A stretch of 25,849 nt of DNA from positions 1 to 25,849 of the forward strand of contig DIVM01000046.1 of the NCBI GenBank assembly GCA_002435835.1, written 5' to 3'. Of the stretch, positions 1 to 6,606 are shown piece by piece (positions within the stretch are counted from its first letter, which is position 1; each line of letters opens with the position of its first letter). The notes below the pieces were generated by a model. It made no database searches and was not told the origin of the DNA. It worked only from the letters and a program-made list of their open reading frames with translations. The position numbers and the translations under genes are program-made. Source of the stretch: Firmicutes bacterium UBA6132. GTDB lineage: Bacteria; Bacillota_A; Clostridia; Tissierellales; Sedimentibacteraceae.

Positions 1-255
1 CAAGAAATGGACGAAAAATTCAAAGGTATGGATGGTAAATTTATATCACTATCTCAAGAAATGGACCAGAAATTTGAGAAACAAGAACAAAGTTTCAAAG
101 AAATGTTGACTGACAACAATATTCTTATTGCTGAACATGTACAAAGAATAGTATCAGAGTCTGAAGAAAGATTGTCGAAAGAAATTAGTGCAATAAGAGG
201 TGTTACAGCAGACAACTGCTACAACATAGTATTATTGAAAAATAAAATATCATAA
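1..255 (+). CDS. 3' end of a coiled-coil protein, function unknown (5' partial)
   Basis: The reading frame is open from base 1 and ends at TAA 253-255, so the gene begins outside the window; ATG 7-9 is in frame but need not be the start. The visible 84 or so residues are highly charged and almost free of proline and glycine. They contain repeats of the form MDxKF (M-D-E-K-F, M-D-G-K-F, M-D-Q-K-F) spaced about seven or a multiple of seven residues apart, which is typical of a coiled coil. No catalytic motif is visible. Short proteins with repeated MDxRF/MDxKF heptads are common hypothetical proteins in clostridia. I do not assign a function. Confidence 0.6.
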   Translation, partial: QEMDEKFKGMDGKFISLSQEMDQKFEKQEQSFKEMLTDNNILIAEHVQRIVSESEERLSKEISAIRGVTADNCYNIVLLKNKIS

Positions 256-269
256 ATAAATGAAAGTTT

Positions 270-304
270 GGGGAGGTCGTTTTTGCAGAAAAGGGTCCGT
301 CCCT
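270..304. repeat. Dispersed inverted-repeat element, copy 1 (degenerate left arm)
   Basis: The block 285-306 (gcagaaaagggtccgtccctaa) recurs identically at 846-867. In this copy the left arm (ggggaggtcg, about 270-279) is degraded relative to the clean palindromic arm at 831-841. It lies just after the partial gene and just before the promoter of the first riboswitch, the same relative position as the second copy. Confidence 0.7.
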
Positions 305-318
305 AAAAAATAAATTTC

Positions 319-346
319 TTGCTATTTTTGGAAGATATGCTATAAT
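319..346 (+). promoter_or_regulatory. Sigma-A-type promoter of riboswitch module 1
   Basis: A -35-like TTGCTA (319-324) and a perfect TATAAT (341-346) are separated by 16 bases, and TGC directly before the -10 gives an extended -10. The predicted start near 353 falls just before the c-di-GMP aptamer. The same arrangement (TTGnnA, 16 bases, TGn-TATAAT) precedes the other two riboswitches. Confidence 0.8.
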
Positions 347-353
347 TATGTCA

Positions 354-438
354 AATACTGGCAAACTTGTTGAAAAACAAGGGCGCAAAGTTTGAAGTCT
401 AAGGTATGAAAAATTTCATATTATGATGGTTCGGCTGC
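354..438 (+). promoter_or_regulatory. Cyclic-di-GMP-I (GEMM) riboswitch 1
   Basis: The leader shows the class I c-di-GMP aptamer signature: ggcaaac (360-366), a perfect 6-bp helix CTTGTT/AACAAG closed by a GAAA tetraloop, then ggcgcaaag, then gtctaagg and atgatggttcggc. The second helix is formed by TATGAAA/TTTCATA. The two other copies in the window keep the conserved blocks while changing both sides of the first helix together (CTTACC/GATAAG, CTATTT/AAATAG), which supports a real RNA fold. The 3' end runs directly into a terminator, so it likely acts by transcription termination. The next genes are a tiny ORF and the Spo0E-like gene at 587. Whether ligand turns expression on or off cannot be settled by eye. 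Confidence 0.92.
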
Positions 439-475
439 TAAAAGATTATTTATTATTCTTTTTAGTAGCCTTTTT
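433..475 (+). terminator. Intrinsic terminator of riboswitch 1
   Basis: The stem GGCTGCTAAAAG pairs with CTTTTTAGTAGCC across an AT-rich loop and is followed by a run of five T (471-475). Its left arm overlaps the last conserved block of the aptamer, the layout expected for a riboswitch expression platform. Confidence 0.88.
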
Positions 476-501
476 GTTTGCTTGTAGTAAACATAATCAT
501 A

Positions 502-552
502 ATGGAAGGAATCCCCTATGCCTTAGATGGCTCGTTTATCAAAGGTGCTTAA
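502..552 (+). other. Very short ORF (16 codons) between riboswitch 1 and the Spo0E-like gene
   Basis: ATG 502-504 opens a 16-codon frame ending at TAA 550-552, encoding MEGIPYALDGSFIKGA. No ribosome binding site is visible just upstream. The peptide reads like an ordinary protein fragment rather than random AT-rich sequence, so it may be a gene remnant or a leader peptide. I do not recognise it, and it may not be translated. Confidence 0.25.
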
Positions 553-586
553 ATAACTTATAAAAAATATTATTAGGAAGGTTTAT

Positions 587-820
587 ATGCAATATGAAGA
601 GTTTTGTAAAAGTAAAATTATTAAAAATGAACAAATAGATCAAAATCATAATGGTTCTACAGTAAATAATTTAAGATATCTTATAGGGGAAATGAAATAT
701 CAACTAAATAATAATATTTTAGACGGTGAATGCAACTTAATAACAAGCGCAGAATTATTAAATTTTAGTAGAATTTTAGATGAGTTAATTGTTGAGTTCA
801 TAAAAATGGAAAATAATTGA
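587..820 (+). CDS. Spo0E-like aspartyl-phosphate phosphatase
   Basis: The 77-residue protein is the size of Spo0E-family proteins, which dephosphorylate the sporulation regulator Spo0A or other response regulators. It shows a two-helix pattern: helix one about residues 26-44 (NNLRYLIGEMKYQL), helix two about 54-73 carrying the family motif SxxLDxLI (S61-R-I-L64-D65-E-L-I). The start is supported by AGGAAGG about seven bases before ATG 587. It sits downstream of the c-di-GMP riboswitch 1 terminator with no other visible promoter between, so c-di-GMP probably controls it. The motif match is clear but the family is short and diverse, and its target cannot be read from sequence. Confidence 0.7.
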   Translation: MQYEEFCKSKIIKNEQIDQNHNGSTVNNLRYLIGEMKYQLNNNILDGECNLITSAELLNFSRILDELIVEFIKMENN

Positions 821-830
821 TTAGTATTTT

Positions 831-865
831 AGGGACGGACCTTTTGCAGAAAAGGGTCCGTCCCT
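831..865. repeat. Perfect palindromic repeat element, copy 2
   Basis: AGGGACGGACC (831-841) and GGTCCGTCCCT (855-865) form a perfect 11-bp stem, with TTTT/AAAA able to extend it around a GCAG loop. There is no T-run after it on either strand, so it is not a standard intrinsic terminator. A further partial arm (ccgtcccc) follows at about 880-887. It lies 10 bases after the Spo0E-like stop codon. Similar but distinct hairpins built on GGGAC/GTCCC occur at 7595-7611 and 10890-10910, suggesting a dispersed clostridial intergenic repeat family. Confidence 0.85.
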
Positions 866-916
866 AAGCAGCGAAAGCTCCGTCCCCAATAATAAATAAT
901 AAATAATAAAAAATAC

Positions 917-944
917 TTGAAATTTATGGAAATAATGATATAAT
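917..944 (+). promoter_or_regulatory. Sigma-A-type promoter of riboswitch module 2
   Basis: TTGAAA (917-922), a 16-base spacer and TATAAT (939-944), with TGA just before the -10 as an extended -10. Transcription should start near 951, immediately before the aptamer. Confidence 0.8.
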
Positions 945-950
945 ATAGAA

Positions 951-1043
951 AATAAAGGCAAACTTACCGAAAGATAAGGACGCAAAGCTTGAAGTCTAAG
1001 ATATGGCAAATGTAAATTATTCATATTATGATAGTTCGGCCGC
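951..1043 (+). promoter_or_regulatory. Cyclic-di-GMP-I (GEMM) riboswitch 2
   Basis: It has the same ordered blocks as riboswitch 1: ggcaaac (957-963), a hairpin CTTACC-GAAA-GATAAG, ggacgcaaagc, gtctaag, a variable hairpin with ATATG/CATAT, and atgatagttcggc ending near 1040. It is followed at once by a terminator and then by the broken tyrosine-kinase gene at 1154. Its closeness to riboswitch 1 in sequence, terminator and preceding palindrome suggests that the whole module was duplicated in place. Confidence 0.93.
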
Positions 1044-1077
1044 TAAAAGATTAATACTCTTTTTAGCGGTTTTTTTG
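1040..1077 (+). terminator. Intrinsic terminator of riboswitch 2
   Basis: CCGCTAAAAG pairs with CTTTTTAGCGG and is followed by eight T (1070-1077). The left arm overlaps the aptamer's 3' end. Confidence 0.9.
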
Positions 1078-1153
1078 TTTTAATGGACAAACTTATAACA
1101 CTAATTTAATAAAAAAAATATCTAAACATTATAATTTGGGGGGAAATTATTAA

Positions 1154-1810
1154 ATGGAAAAAGTATTTTTAAAAGGTGAAAACCTTTCATTTCATTCAGA
1201 AGCATACAGGAAGGTAGCAGCAAATATTGAGTATGCAAATATTGATAATGATATCAAAACTATTATGTTAACAAGTTCTTTGGCTAATGAGGGAAAAACA
1301 ACAACTATTTGCAATCTTGCAAACGTTATGACAGATTTAGACAAAAAAATACTTTTGATTGATTTAGATCTACGCAAACCATCTGTACATAAAAATTATA
1401 ATTTATCAAATAATGGAGGCCTGACAGGCTATCTTATTAATAAAGGTGATTATAAAGATTACATTAATAATATTAATGTTGGGTTGGATGTTATGACTTC
1501 TGGCAGGATTCCTGCAAATCCATCTGAAATCATAAATTCTAAAGCAATTAAAAATTTGATTACCGAGGTTTCAGTTCATTATGATTACATATGATTAGAC
1601 ACGCCGCCAATAGCTTTAGTGAGCGATCCAATTACTATTGCAACTTTGGCCGATGCAGTTATATTAGTAATTGGTTATTCTGAAACTGAGAAAGAAATTG
1701 CAAAAAAATCAGTGGATAGTTTAAAAAGGGTAAATGCAAATATAATAGGTACAATATTAAATAAATATCCTATGACAAAGAAAAATAAATATTATTATAA
1801 ATACTATTAA
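1154..1810 (+). pseudogene. CpsD/CapB-type tyrosine kinase broken by in-frame TGA
   Basis: A single frame of 218 sense-equivalent codons runs from ATG 1154 to TAA 1810, interrupted only by TGA at 1592-1594 (codon 147). The product is a close paralogue of the intact kinase at 3122-3778 and has exactly the same length. It keeps Walker A (SSLANEGKTTT), Walker A' (LLIDLDLRKP) and the C-terminal tyrosine cluster (YYYKYY). The stop falls inside Walker B, where the intact copy reads YIFLDAPP and this one YI-stop-LDTPP, so a truncated product would lack the catalytic Asp and the phosphorylated tail. The ribosome binding site is a G-run at 1137-1142. It has no CpsC-like partner beside it. One change from a Leu TTA codon would give the TGA; a sequencing error or recoding is possible. 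UGA decoding elsewhere in the window is not suggested. Confidence 0.85.
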
Positions 1811-1848
1811 TTTTTTGCCACCCTTTTTTGGGGACGCAAATTTTTGCA

Positions 1849-1890
1849 GCTCGAGTGCTTTTGGCGACTGTACACAAAAAGCTCTCGAGC
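1849..1890. repeat. Long hairpin, GCTCGAG arms
   Basis: GCTCGAG (1849-1855) pairs with CTCGAGC (1884-1890), then after a T/T mismatch GCTTTT (1857-1862) pairs with AAAAGC (1877-1882), leaving a 14-base loop. No T-run follows on either strand. It sits about 40 bases after the broken kinase gene and could stabilise or end the transcript, but it is not a canonical terminator. Confidence 0.7.
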
Positions 1891-2049
1891 CATAAACTCA
1901 AAAAACTCCATAAACCCCATAACTCCAAAATTCCAAAAATTCCATAAACTCCATAAACTAAATCCTCATTCCATCCTCAAAACAAACTCTTAAAAAAATT
2001 ACAAAACACTCTCACCATCCAACATTACTATTTATTTACAAAATTAATA
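1890..2049. repeat. 160-base tract with no G on the + strand, containing CCATAAACT repeats
   Basis: No G occurs on the + strand between g1889 and g2050, while C stays frequent (about 44 C in 1891-2040). The left part holds a degenerate short repeat CCATAAACT: exact copies begin at 1890, 1942 and 1951 (the last two directly in tandem) and variants at 1908 and 1917. No ORF or promoter is apparent in it. Confidence 0.85.
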
Positions 2050-2424
2050 GATTTACTGCTTGAAAATTAATAAATGTATGTTATTATATATTGTAAAGAA
2101 AGTTATCTAAAAATGTAATTTTATATAATTTATATATAATTCAAAAAACAATTATGGTCGAATATTAAATTATTAGACTAAGTATGCATTAAAAGGGACA
2201 GTAGGGACAAGTCATGGGGGGCTATGCTATATCTAAAAATTCTCTGATATCAAAATAACATTTCCAATGATATTTATCACAAAATAAATATCAATATTAA
2301 TATCAATAAAATATGAAATAATTCTAAATATTTAATTATATTTGACGATATCTAATATAATACAAACAAATTCCACATTTCTTATACTTAAAATTTAATG
2401 TTTATTAAAAACAAGGAGTAAAAT
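2050..2424. other. AT-rich intergenic stretch before the cpsC-like gene
   Basis: No convincing gene is seen. A degraded GGGAC-type fragment (agggacagtagggac) lies near 2195-2209. A TATAAT at 2356-2361 is a possible -10 for the operon starting at 2425, but a well-spaced -35 is not evident (TTGACG at 2342-2347 is only 8 bases upstream). No c-di-GMP aptamer blocks are seen here, unlike the other gene groups. Confidence 0.5.
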
Positions 2425-3198
2425 ATGTACGAAAATGAAGACTATGAAGTTATTGATTTGAGGGAAATTCTTCAAATTCTAAAAAAACGTATTAAACCGA
2501 TTATTATTGTGCCAATTATTTTTGCTATTATAGGAGCGCTTGTTAGCATTTATTTAATCGCTCCAGTTTATGAATCTTCAACAACACTGATGGTAAGATC
2601 TAACAAAGATTCTAATGTGGCAATAGATAAATCAGATGTTGATTTAAGTAAAAGTTTAATTTACACATATGCTGAAATGGCTAAATCAAACACAGTTATG
2701 GAAAATACGAAACAAGAACTTAATTTAACGGAGCTTAACTCAGATTCTATTACAGTTTCACCAGTTAAAGATACGCAAATATTAAAAGTATCAGTACAAA
2801 ATACTGATCCGAAGCTAGCAACTGATATTGCAAATACTCTTGTGGTAGAATTTACTCAGGAAATAATTCGTATAACTAAAACTGATAATGTTGCAGTAGT
2901 AGATTATGCAAAAACACCATTAGAGCCAGAGCCAATTAAACCTAACAAAATCATGAATACAGCAATAGCAGCGGTATTAGGGGAAATGTTAGTGTTGTTA
3001 ATAATTTTTGTTTTAGAATATTTGGACAATACATTAAAAACAGAAAAAGATATAGAAAAATATTTGGAAATATCGGTAATAGGTTCCATACCTAATTTTA
3101 ATCAAGGGAGCAAACAAGCAAATGGAAAGATTCAAAGTAAAAGAAGATCTAAGGTCTCCAGCGGCGGAGTCTTACAGGAAGATTGCAGCAAATATTGA
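2425..3198 (+). CDS. Wzz/CpsC-type polysaccharide chain-length protein and kinase modulator
   Basis: The 257-residue protein has the layout of the polysaccharide co-polymerase family of Gram-positives (CpsC/CapA/YveK): a short cytoplasmic N-terminus with the DLREILQILKKR signature (11-22), TM1 about 24-45, an extracellular helical domain, the proline-rich segment before TM2 (PLEPEPIKPNK, 165-175) and TM2 about 177-199. Such proteins set polymer length and activate the partner CpsD kinase through their cytoplasmic C-terminus. AAGGAG precedes ATG 2425. The last 25 residues or so are read out of frame through the start of the kinase gene, giving an unusually long 77-base overlap; residues beyond about 232 are therefore not family-like. 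It is the first gene of the 2425-8353 group. Confidence 0.88.
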   Translation: MYENEDYEVIDLREILQILKKRIKPIIIVPIIFAIIGALVSIYLIAPVYESSTTLMVRSNKDSNVAIDKSDVDLSKSLIYTYAEMAKSNTVMENTKQELNLTELNSDSITVSPVKDTQILKVSVQNTDPKLATDIANTLVVEFTQEIIRITKTDNVAVVDYAKTPLEPEPIKPNKIMNTAIAAVLGEMLVLLIIFVLEYLDNTLKTEKDIEKYLEISVIGSIPNFNQGSKQANGKIQSKRRSKVSSGGVLQEDCSKY

Positions 3199-3778
3199 GT
3201 TTGCAAACATAGATGGAAATATTAAAACAATAATGATGACAAGCTCATTAGCAAGCGAAGGCAAAACTACAACAATAAGCAATATTGCAACTATTATGAC
3301 TGAACAGGACAAAAAAATCCTTATAATAGATTTAGACCTACGTAAACCAGCTGTTCATAAACAATTTAATTTATCAAACAATACGGGATTAACAGATTTG
3401 CTGTTAAAAAAAGATGATTATAAAAAATATATAAGCCAGGTTTACCCTAAACTAGATGTAATAACATCTGGAAAAGTACCTGCAAATCCATCTGAAATAG
3501 TAAATTCCAAAGCATTGCAGGATGTCATTAAAGAATTGTCATTTCATTATGATTATATATTTTTAGATGCACCGCCTATAATCGCAGTAAGTGATCCAAT
3601 AACAATTGCAAAATTTTCAGATGCAGTTATTCTGACAATTGCTTATTCAAATACGGAAAAAGAAATTGCAAAAAAGGCAATGGACAGTTTAAGAAATGTT
3701 AATGCAAATATAATAGGTACAATACTTAATAAAGTTCCTATAACAAAGGAAAATAAATATTATTACAGCTATTATTAA
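3122..3778 (+). CDS. CpsD/CapB-type cytoplasmic tyrosine kinase (BY-kinase)
   Basis: The 218-residue P-loop kinase carries Walker A at 41-50 (SSLASEGKTT, K48), Walker A' at 66-76 (ILIIDLDLRKP, D70 and D72) and Walker B at 145-152 (YIFLDAPP, D149). It ends in the tyrosine cluster YYYSYY (213-218) that BY-kinases autophosphorylate. With its membrane partner at 2425 it should control polymer length and export through cycles of tail phosphorylation, reversed by the phosphatase at 3804. The start at ATG 3122 has AAGGGAG 11 bases upstream and lies inside the preceding frame, which may couple translation. It is the intact paralogue of the broken copy at 1154. All expected catalytic motifs are present. 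Confidence 0.93.
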   Translation: MERFKVKEDLRSPAAESYRKIAANIEFANIDGNIKTIMMTSSLASEGKTTTISNIATIMTEQDKKILIIDLDLRKPAVHKQFNLSNNTGLTDLLLKKDDYKKYISQVYPKLDVITSGKVPANPSEIVNSKALQDVIKELSFHYDYIFLDAPPIIAVSDPITIAKFSDAVILTIAYSNTEKEIAKKAMDSLRNVNANIIGTILNKVPITKENKYYYSYY

Positions 3779-3803
3779 ATTTTAGGAGTTTGGTGACATA
3801 CAG

Positions 3804-4592
3804 ATGATGGATATACACAATCACATACTTTTTGGTTTGGATGATGGAGCTAAAACAGTAGAAGATTCATTAAATTTAATTAAAGAAGAAATAAGTAAAG
3901 GTGTTTCACATATAATTTTAACCCCTCATTATAAAAAAAGAGGTGGTGAAACTGATTTAAGTAAAATTAAACAGAATTTTAATGTTTTGTTAGAAAAAGT
4001 AAAAAATGAACAATTAAATGTAGAAATTTTCTTAGGTAATGAAGTTTATTTCGATTCTGACTTTTATGATTCTCTTAAAAACCAGTCATTTAATTCGCTT
4101 GCAAATTCAAATTACGTTTTATTAGAGTTTAGTATGTTGAATACTCCTGATAACATTCCTGAAATTTGTTATGAAATAAAATTAAAAGGTTATATTCCTG
4201 TAATTGCACATGTTGAAAGATATGAATGCTTTTTTAATAATGAGGAATTATTGCTAAGTGTATTAAATGAAGGTGCACACTTACAAGTTAATGCGACCAC
4301 CGTTATAAACAAAGAAAGTAAAGATAGCTGTAAATTTGTTAAGTTTTTATTGGATAATGACTTAGTTAGTTTTGTAGCTTCAGATATGCATAATTTAACT
4401 AATAGAGCTTTTTATCTTCATGATGCATATAATTTTGTTGCGAAAAAATATGATAAAAATTATGCGGACAAAATATTTAAATTAAATCAACAAAATATAC
4501 TAATGAATAAATATTTCGAAAGTCCGAAATCTTTACAAAAAAGAAAAGGGTTTCTATCGAAATTATTTATAAATAAAAATAGTATTAAATGA
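3804..4592 (+). CDS. CpsB/CapC/YwqE-type PHP-domain tyrosine phosphatase
   Basis: The 262-residue protein matches manganese-dependent PHP phosphatases that dephosphorylate CpsD-type kinases. Metal-ligand motifs are visible in order: DIHNHILFGLDDGA near the N-terminus (residues 3-16), LTPHY near 46, GNEVYFD in the middle, AHVERY, and ASDMHN toward the end. It follows the kinase by 25 bases and completes the kinase/phosphatase set. TAGGAG at 3783-3788 is somewhat far from ATG 3804, but no better in-frame start exists between; ATG 3807 is an alternative one codon later. The stop overlaps an ATG of the next frame (ATGA), so the SLH gene is in the same operon. Confidence 0.92.
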   Translation: MMDIHNHILFGLDDGAKTVEDSLNLIKEEISKGVSHIILTPHYKKRGGETDLSKIKQNFNVLLEKVKNEQLNVEIFLGNEVYFDSDFYDSLKNQSFNSLANSNYVLLEFSMLNTPDNIPEICYEIKLKGYIPVIAHVERYECFFNNEELLLSVLNEGAHLQVNATTVINKESKDSCKFVKFLLDNDLVSFVASDMHNLTNRAFYLHDAYNFVAKKYDKNYADKIFKLNQQNILMNKYFESPKSLQKRKGFLSKLFINKNSIK

Positions 4593-4606
4593 AAGGGGAC
4601 AAAAAG

Positions 4607-6556
4607 ATGAGCATTAAAAAACTAACAGCTATAATTTTAAGTTTAGTTATGGCTACAGGAAGTTTAGGCTTAGCTTATGCGGATACACAACAAACTCCAG
4701 CAACAGCTAAAGACTATAACGGCCACTGGGCAGAATCAACTATCCAAAAATGGATTGATGAAGGAAAAATCAACGGATATCCAGATGGTTCATTCAGACC
4801 GGACAACAAAATTACAAGAGCTGAATTTGTTCAGCTTGTAAACAACAGTTTAGTGGATTATACATCACAAACTTCAACACCATTTGCAGATGTTAAATCT
4901 GGAGAATGGTACGAAAAAGCAGTAAATACGGCTTTTGCAACAGAATACATAAAAGGTTATTCTCAAACTCAATTTGGACCTACAAAAAACATTAATAGAG
5001 AACAAGCAGCAGCAATCATGTCAAGAATTCAATATCTTGCAGATAACACAACAGCTGTATCAGCTTTCTCTGACTCAAGCAATATTTCTTCTTGGGCAGT
5101 TGGCCAAGTAGGTGCTGCAACAAATGCTGAATTCGTTAAAGGATATAATGGCAAATTTAATCCATTAGATAATTTAACAAGAGCAGAAGCAGTTACTATG
5201 CTTAACAATGTTTTGCAAAATGGTAAAAATGAAGTTATTTACAAAGCAGGAACAGAATTAAAAGACACAACAGTTGAAGGTGATTTAATAATTGCTAAAA
5301 CAGTTGGAGATGGTGATGTTCATGTGACTAATGTAGAAGTTAAAGGTACCATAAAAGTATATGGTGGCGGAGCTAATTCTGTTTATTTTAACAATGTAAA
5401 AGTTGCAAGAATAGAAGTTGAAAAAGATAAAGTAAGATTAGTGCTTGAAAACGGAACAACAGTTCAAGAATTATCAGTTGGAACAGAAGCTAAATTGGAA
5501 AATTTAGGTGGTACAGTTGCTAAAGTAACAATAGATTCAACAGGCAAAGTTACATTAGCTGGAGATTTCCAAGATGTTCAAGTAATTAGCAAAACCAATG
5601 TAGTATTGGATGACGCTAAAATAACTAATTTAGTAGTTGAACAACCGATTTCAATATTAGGAACTGGTACAATAGCTACATTGACAGCTAATGCTGATGG
5701 AATTCAAATGGATTCAACAGCTAAAGCTACTAAAACTGAATTAGGTACAGGCGTTACTGAAAAACCTGAAGTAATTTCAGGTGGAACAGGTGGCGGCGGT
5801 GGCGGCCCAGTTGATCCTACACCAACAACAAAGAATTATACAGTAACTGTTTCAGCTAATTCTCCAGACGGTTTAGTATCTAAAGAATATAGTAAAGATG
5901 TTGCTGGTACATCTATAATAGCTGATGTTATATTAGCAAAAGCAGAAGCATTCTTAGCTTTTGCTACAGATGAAGCAATAATTGATTTTATAGAACAAAA
6001 TCTTAGTGAAGAATTCAATGATTATATTGCAGATTTAAATGCAAAAATAGGTGGAATTGTAGTTGGAGAAACTCCATTGTTTAATGGAGATAAAACAGTT
6101 AATGCTACAGCTTGGACTAAACTATTAAATAATCTTGATGGAACTGTAATAGGTGACGCTTTAGAAGCAGATCAAGTCGATTTAAAAGACATATTAAACG
6201 GTGGTATAGAAGCCGATGAATTAAGCGAATTCATGCCTTTGTTTGATGTTTATATGACTGGTTCAAAAATCAACAAAACTGTTTTAGAAGCTGATGTAGA
6301 GAAAATTGCAGCTAAATTGGTTACTAAAGATCTTTCATTAAAATATAATGGACAAGAAGTAGCATATAGTATCTCTTATAAAGGGGATACAAAAACTATA
6401 GCTAATATATCAACTTTACTTAATAATGAAAATTTCTCTACTATGACTGTAGAAAAATTTATTGATTTATTTGGTAATGTATTAACAGTTGAAGCATCAA
6501 TGAATAACGGAAAAACAGCAACTACAACTATAACAATAGAAGAAAAATTAAACTAA
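4607..6556 (+). CDS. Secreted SLH-domain cell-wall protein with probable beta-solenoid region
   Basis: I choose ATG 4607 over the upstream in-frame ATG 4589 because AAAGGGG lies just before it and the resulting 649-residue protein starts with a clean signal peptide (MSIKKLTAIILSL..., cleavage after AYA at about 25). Three SLH repeats follow at about 36-80, 91-142 and 151-203, with ITRAEF, INREQA and LTRAEA motifs, which bind secondary cell-wall polymer (often pyruvylated). Residues about 207-388 are short alternating strands rich in V, T, G and N, consistent with a beta-solenoid. A GGTGGGGGG linker (392-400) leads to a 240-residue C-terminal part I do not recognise. Its place directly after the kinase/phosphatase genes suggests that it is co-expressed with the glycan machinery. 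Confidence 0.88.
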   Translation: MSIKKLTAIILSLVMATGSLGLAYADTQQTPATAKDYNGHWAESTIQKWIDEGKINGYPDGSFRPDNKITRAEFVQLVNNSLVDYTSQTSTPFADVKSGEWYEKAVNTAFATEYIKGYSQTQFGPTKNINREQAAAIMSRIQYLADNTTAVSAFSDSSNISSWAVGQVGAATNAEFVKGYNGKFNPLDNLTRAEAVTMLNNVLQNGKNEVIYKAGTELKDTTVEGDLIIAKTVGDGDVHVTNVEVKGTIKVYGGGANSVYFNNVKVARIEVEKDKVRLVLENGTTVQELSVGTEAKLENLGGTVAKVTIDSTGKVTLAGDFQDVQVISKTNVVLDDAKITNLVVEQPISILGTGTIATLTANADGIQMDSTAKATKTELGTGVTEKPEVISGGTGGGGGGPVDPTPTTKNYTVTVSANSPDGLVSKEYSKDVAGTSIIADVILAKAEAFLAFATDEAIIDFIEQNLSEEFNDYIADLNAKIGGIVVGETPLFNGDKTVNATAWTKLLNNLDGTVIGDALEADQVDLKDILNGGIEADELSEFMPLFDVYMTGSKINKTVLEADVEKIAAKLVTKDLSLKYNGQEVAYSISYKGDTKTIANISTLLNNENFSTMTVEKFIDLFGNVLTVEASMNNGKTATTTITIEEKLN

Positions 6557-6564
6557 TTAAAAAG

Positions 6565-6591
6565 GGGGGGCCTAAAAACCCTCCTGTTTAC
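6565..6591 (+). terminator. Weak G-rich/C-rich hairpin between the two SLH genes
   Basis: AGGGGGG can pair with CCCTCCT (one G-U) around a short loop, followed only by GTTTA, so it is at best a weak attenuator or mRNA-stability element between the two SLH genes. It is close to, but separate from, the strong GGGGAGG ribosome binding site of the next gene. Confidence 0.35.
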
Positions 6592-6606
6592 AATAGGGGA
6601 GGACAA

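Noticed and set aside
1592..1594. Selenocysteine at the TGA of the duplicate kinase
   Set aside because: The position is a hydrophobic residue of Walker B in the paralogue, not a Cys redox site, and no convincing stem-loop of the SECIS type is seen right after it.
1890..2049. CRISPR array or minisatellite
   Set aside because: The CCATAAACT copies are short, irregularly spaced and lack unique spacers of even length.
3122..3778. MinD/ParA-type ATPase instead of a BY-kinase
   Set aside because: The Walker A' motif LDLRKP, the CpsC-like neighbour, the PHP phosphatase and the C-terminal tyrosine cluster all favour a BY-kinase.
4589..4606. Longer start (ATG 4589) for the first SLH protein
   Set aside because: It would place the AAAGGGG ribosome binding site inside the coding region and add charged residues before the signal peptide; ATG 4607 fits better.
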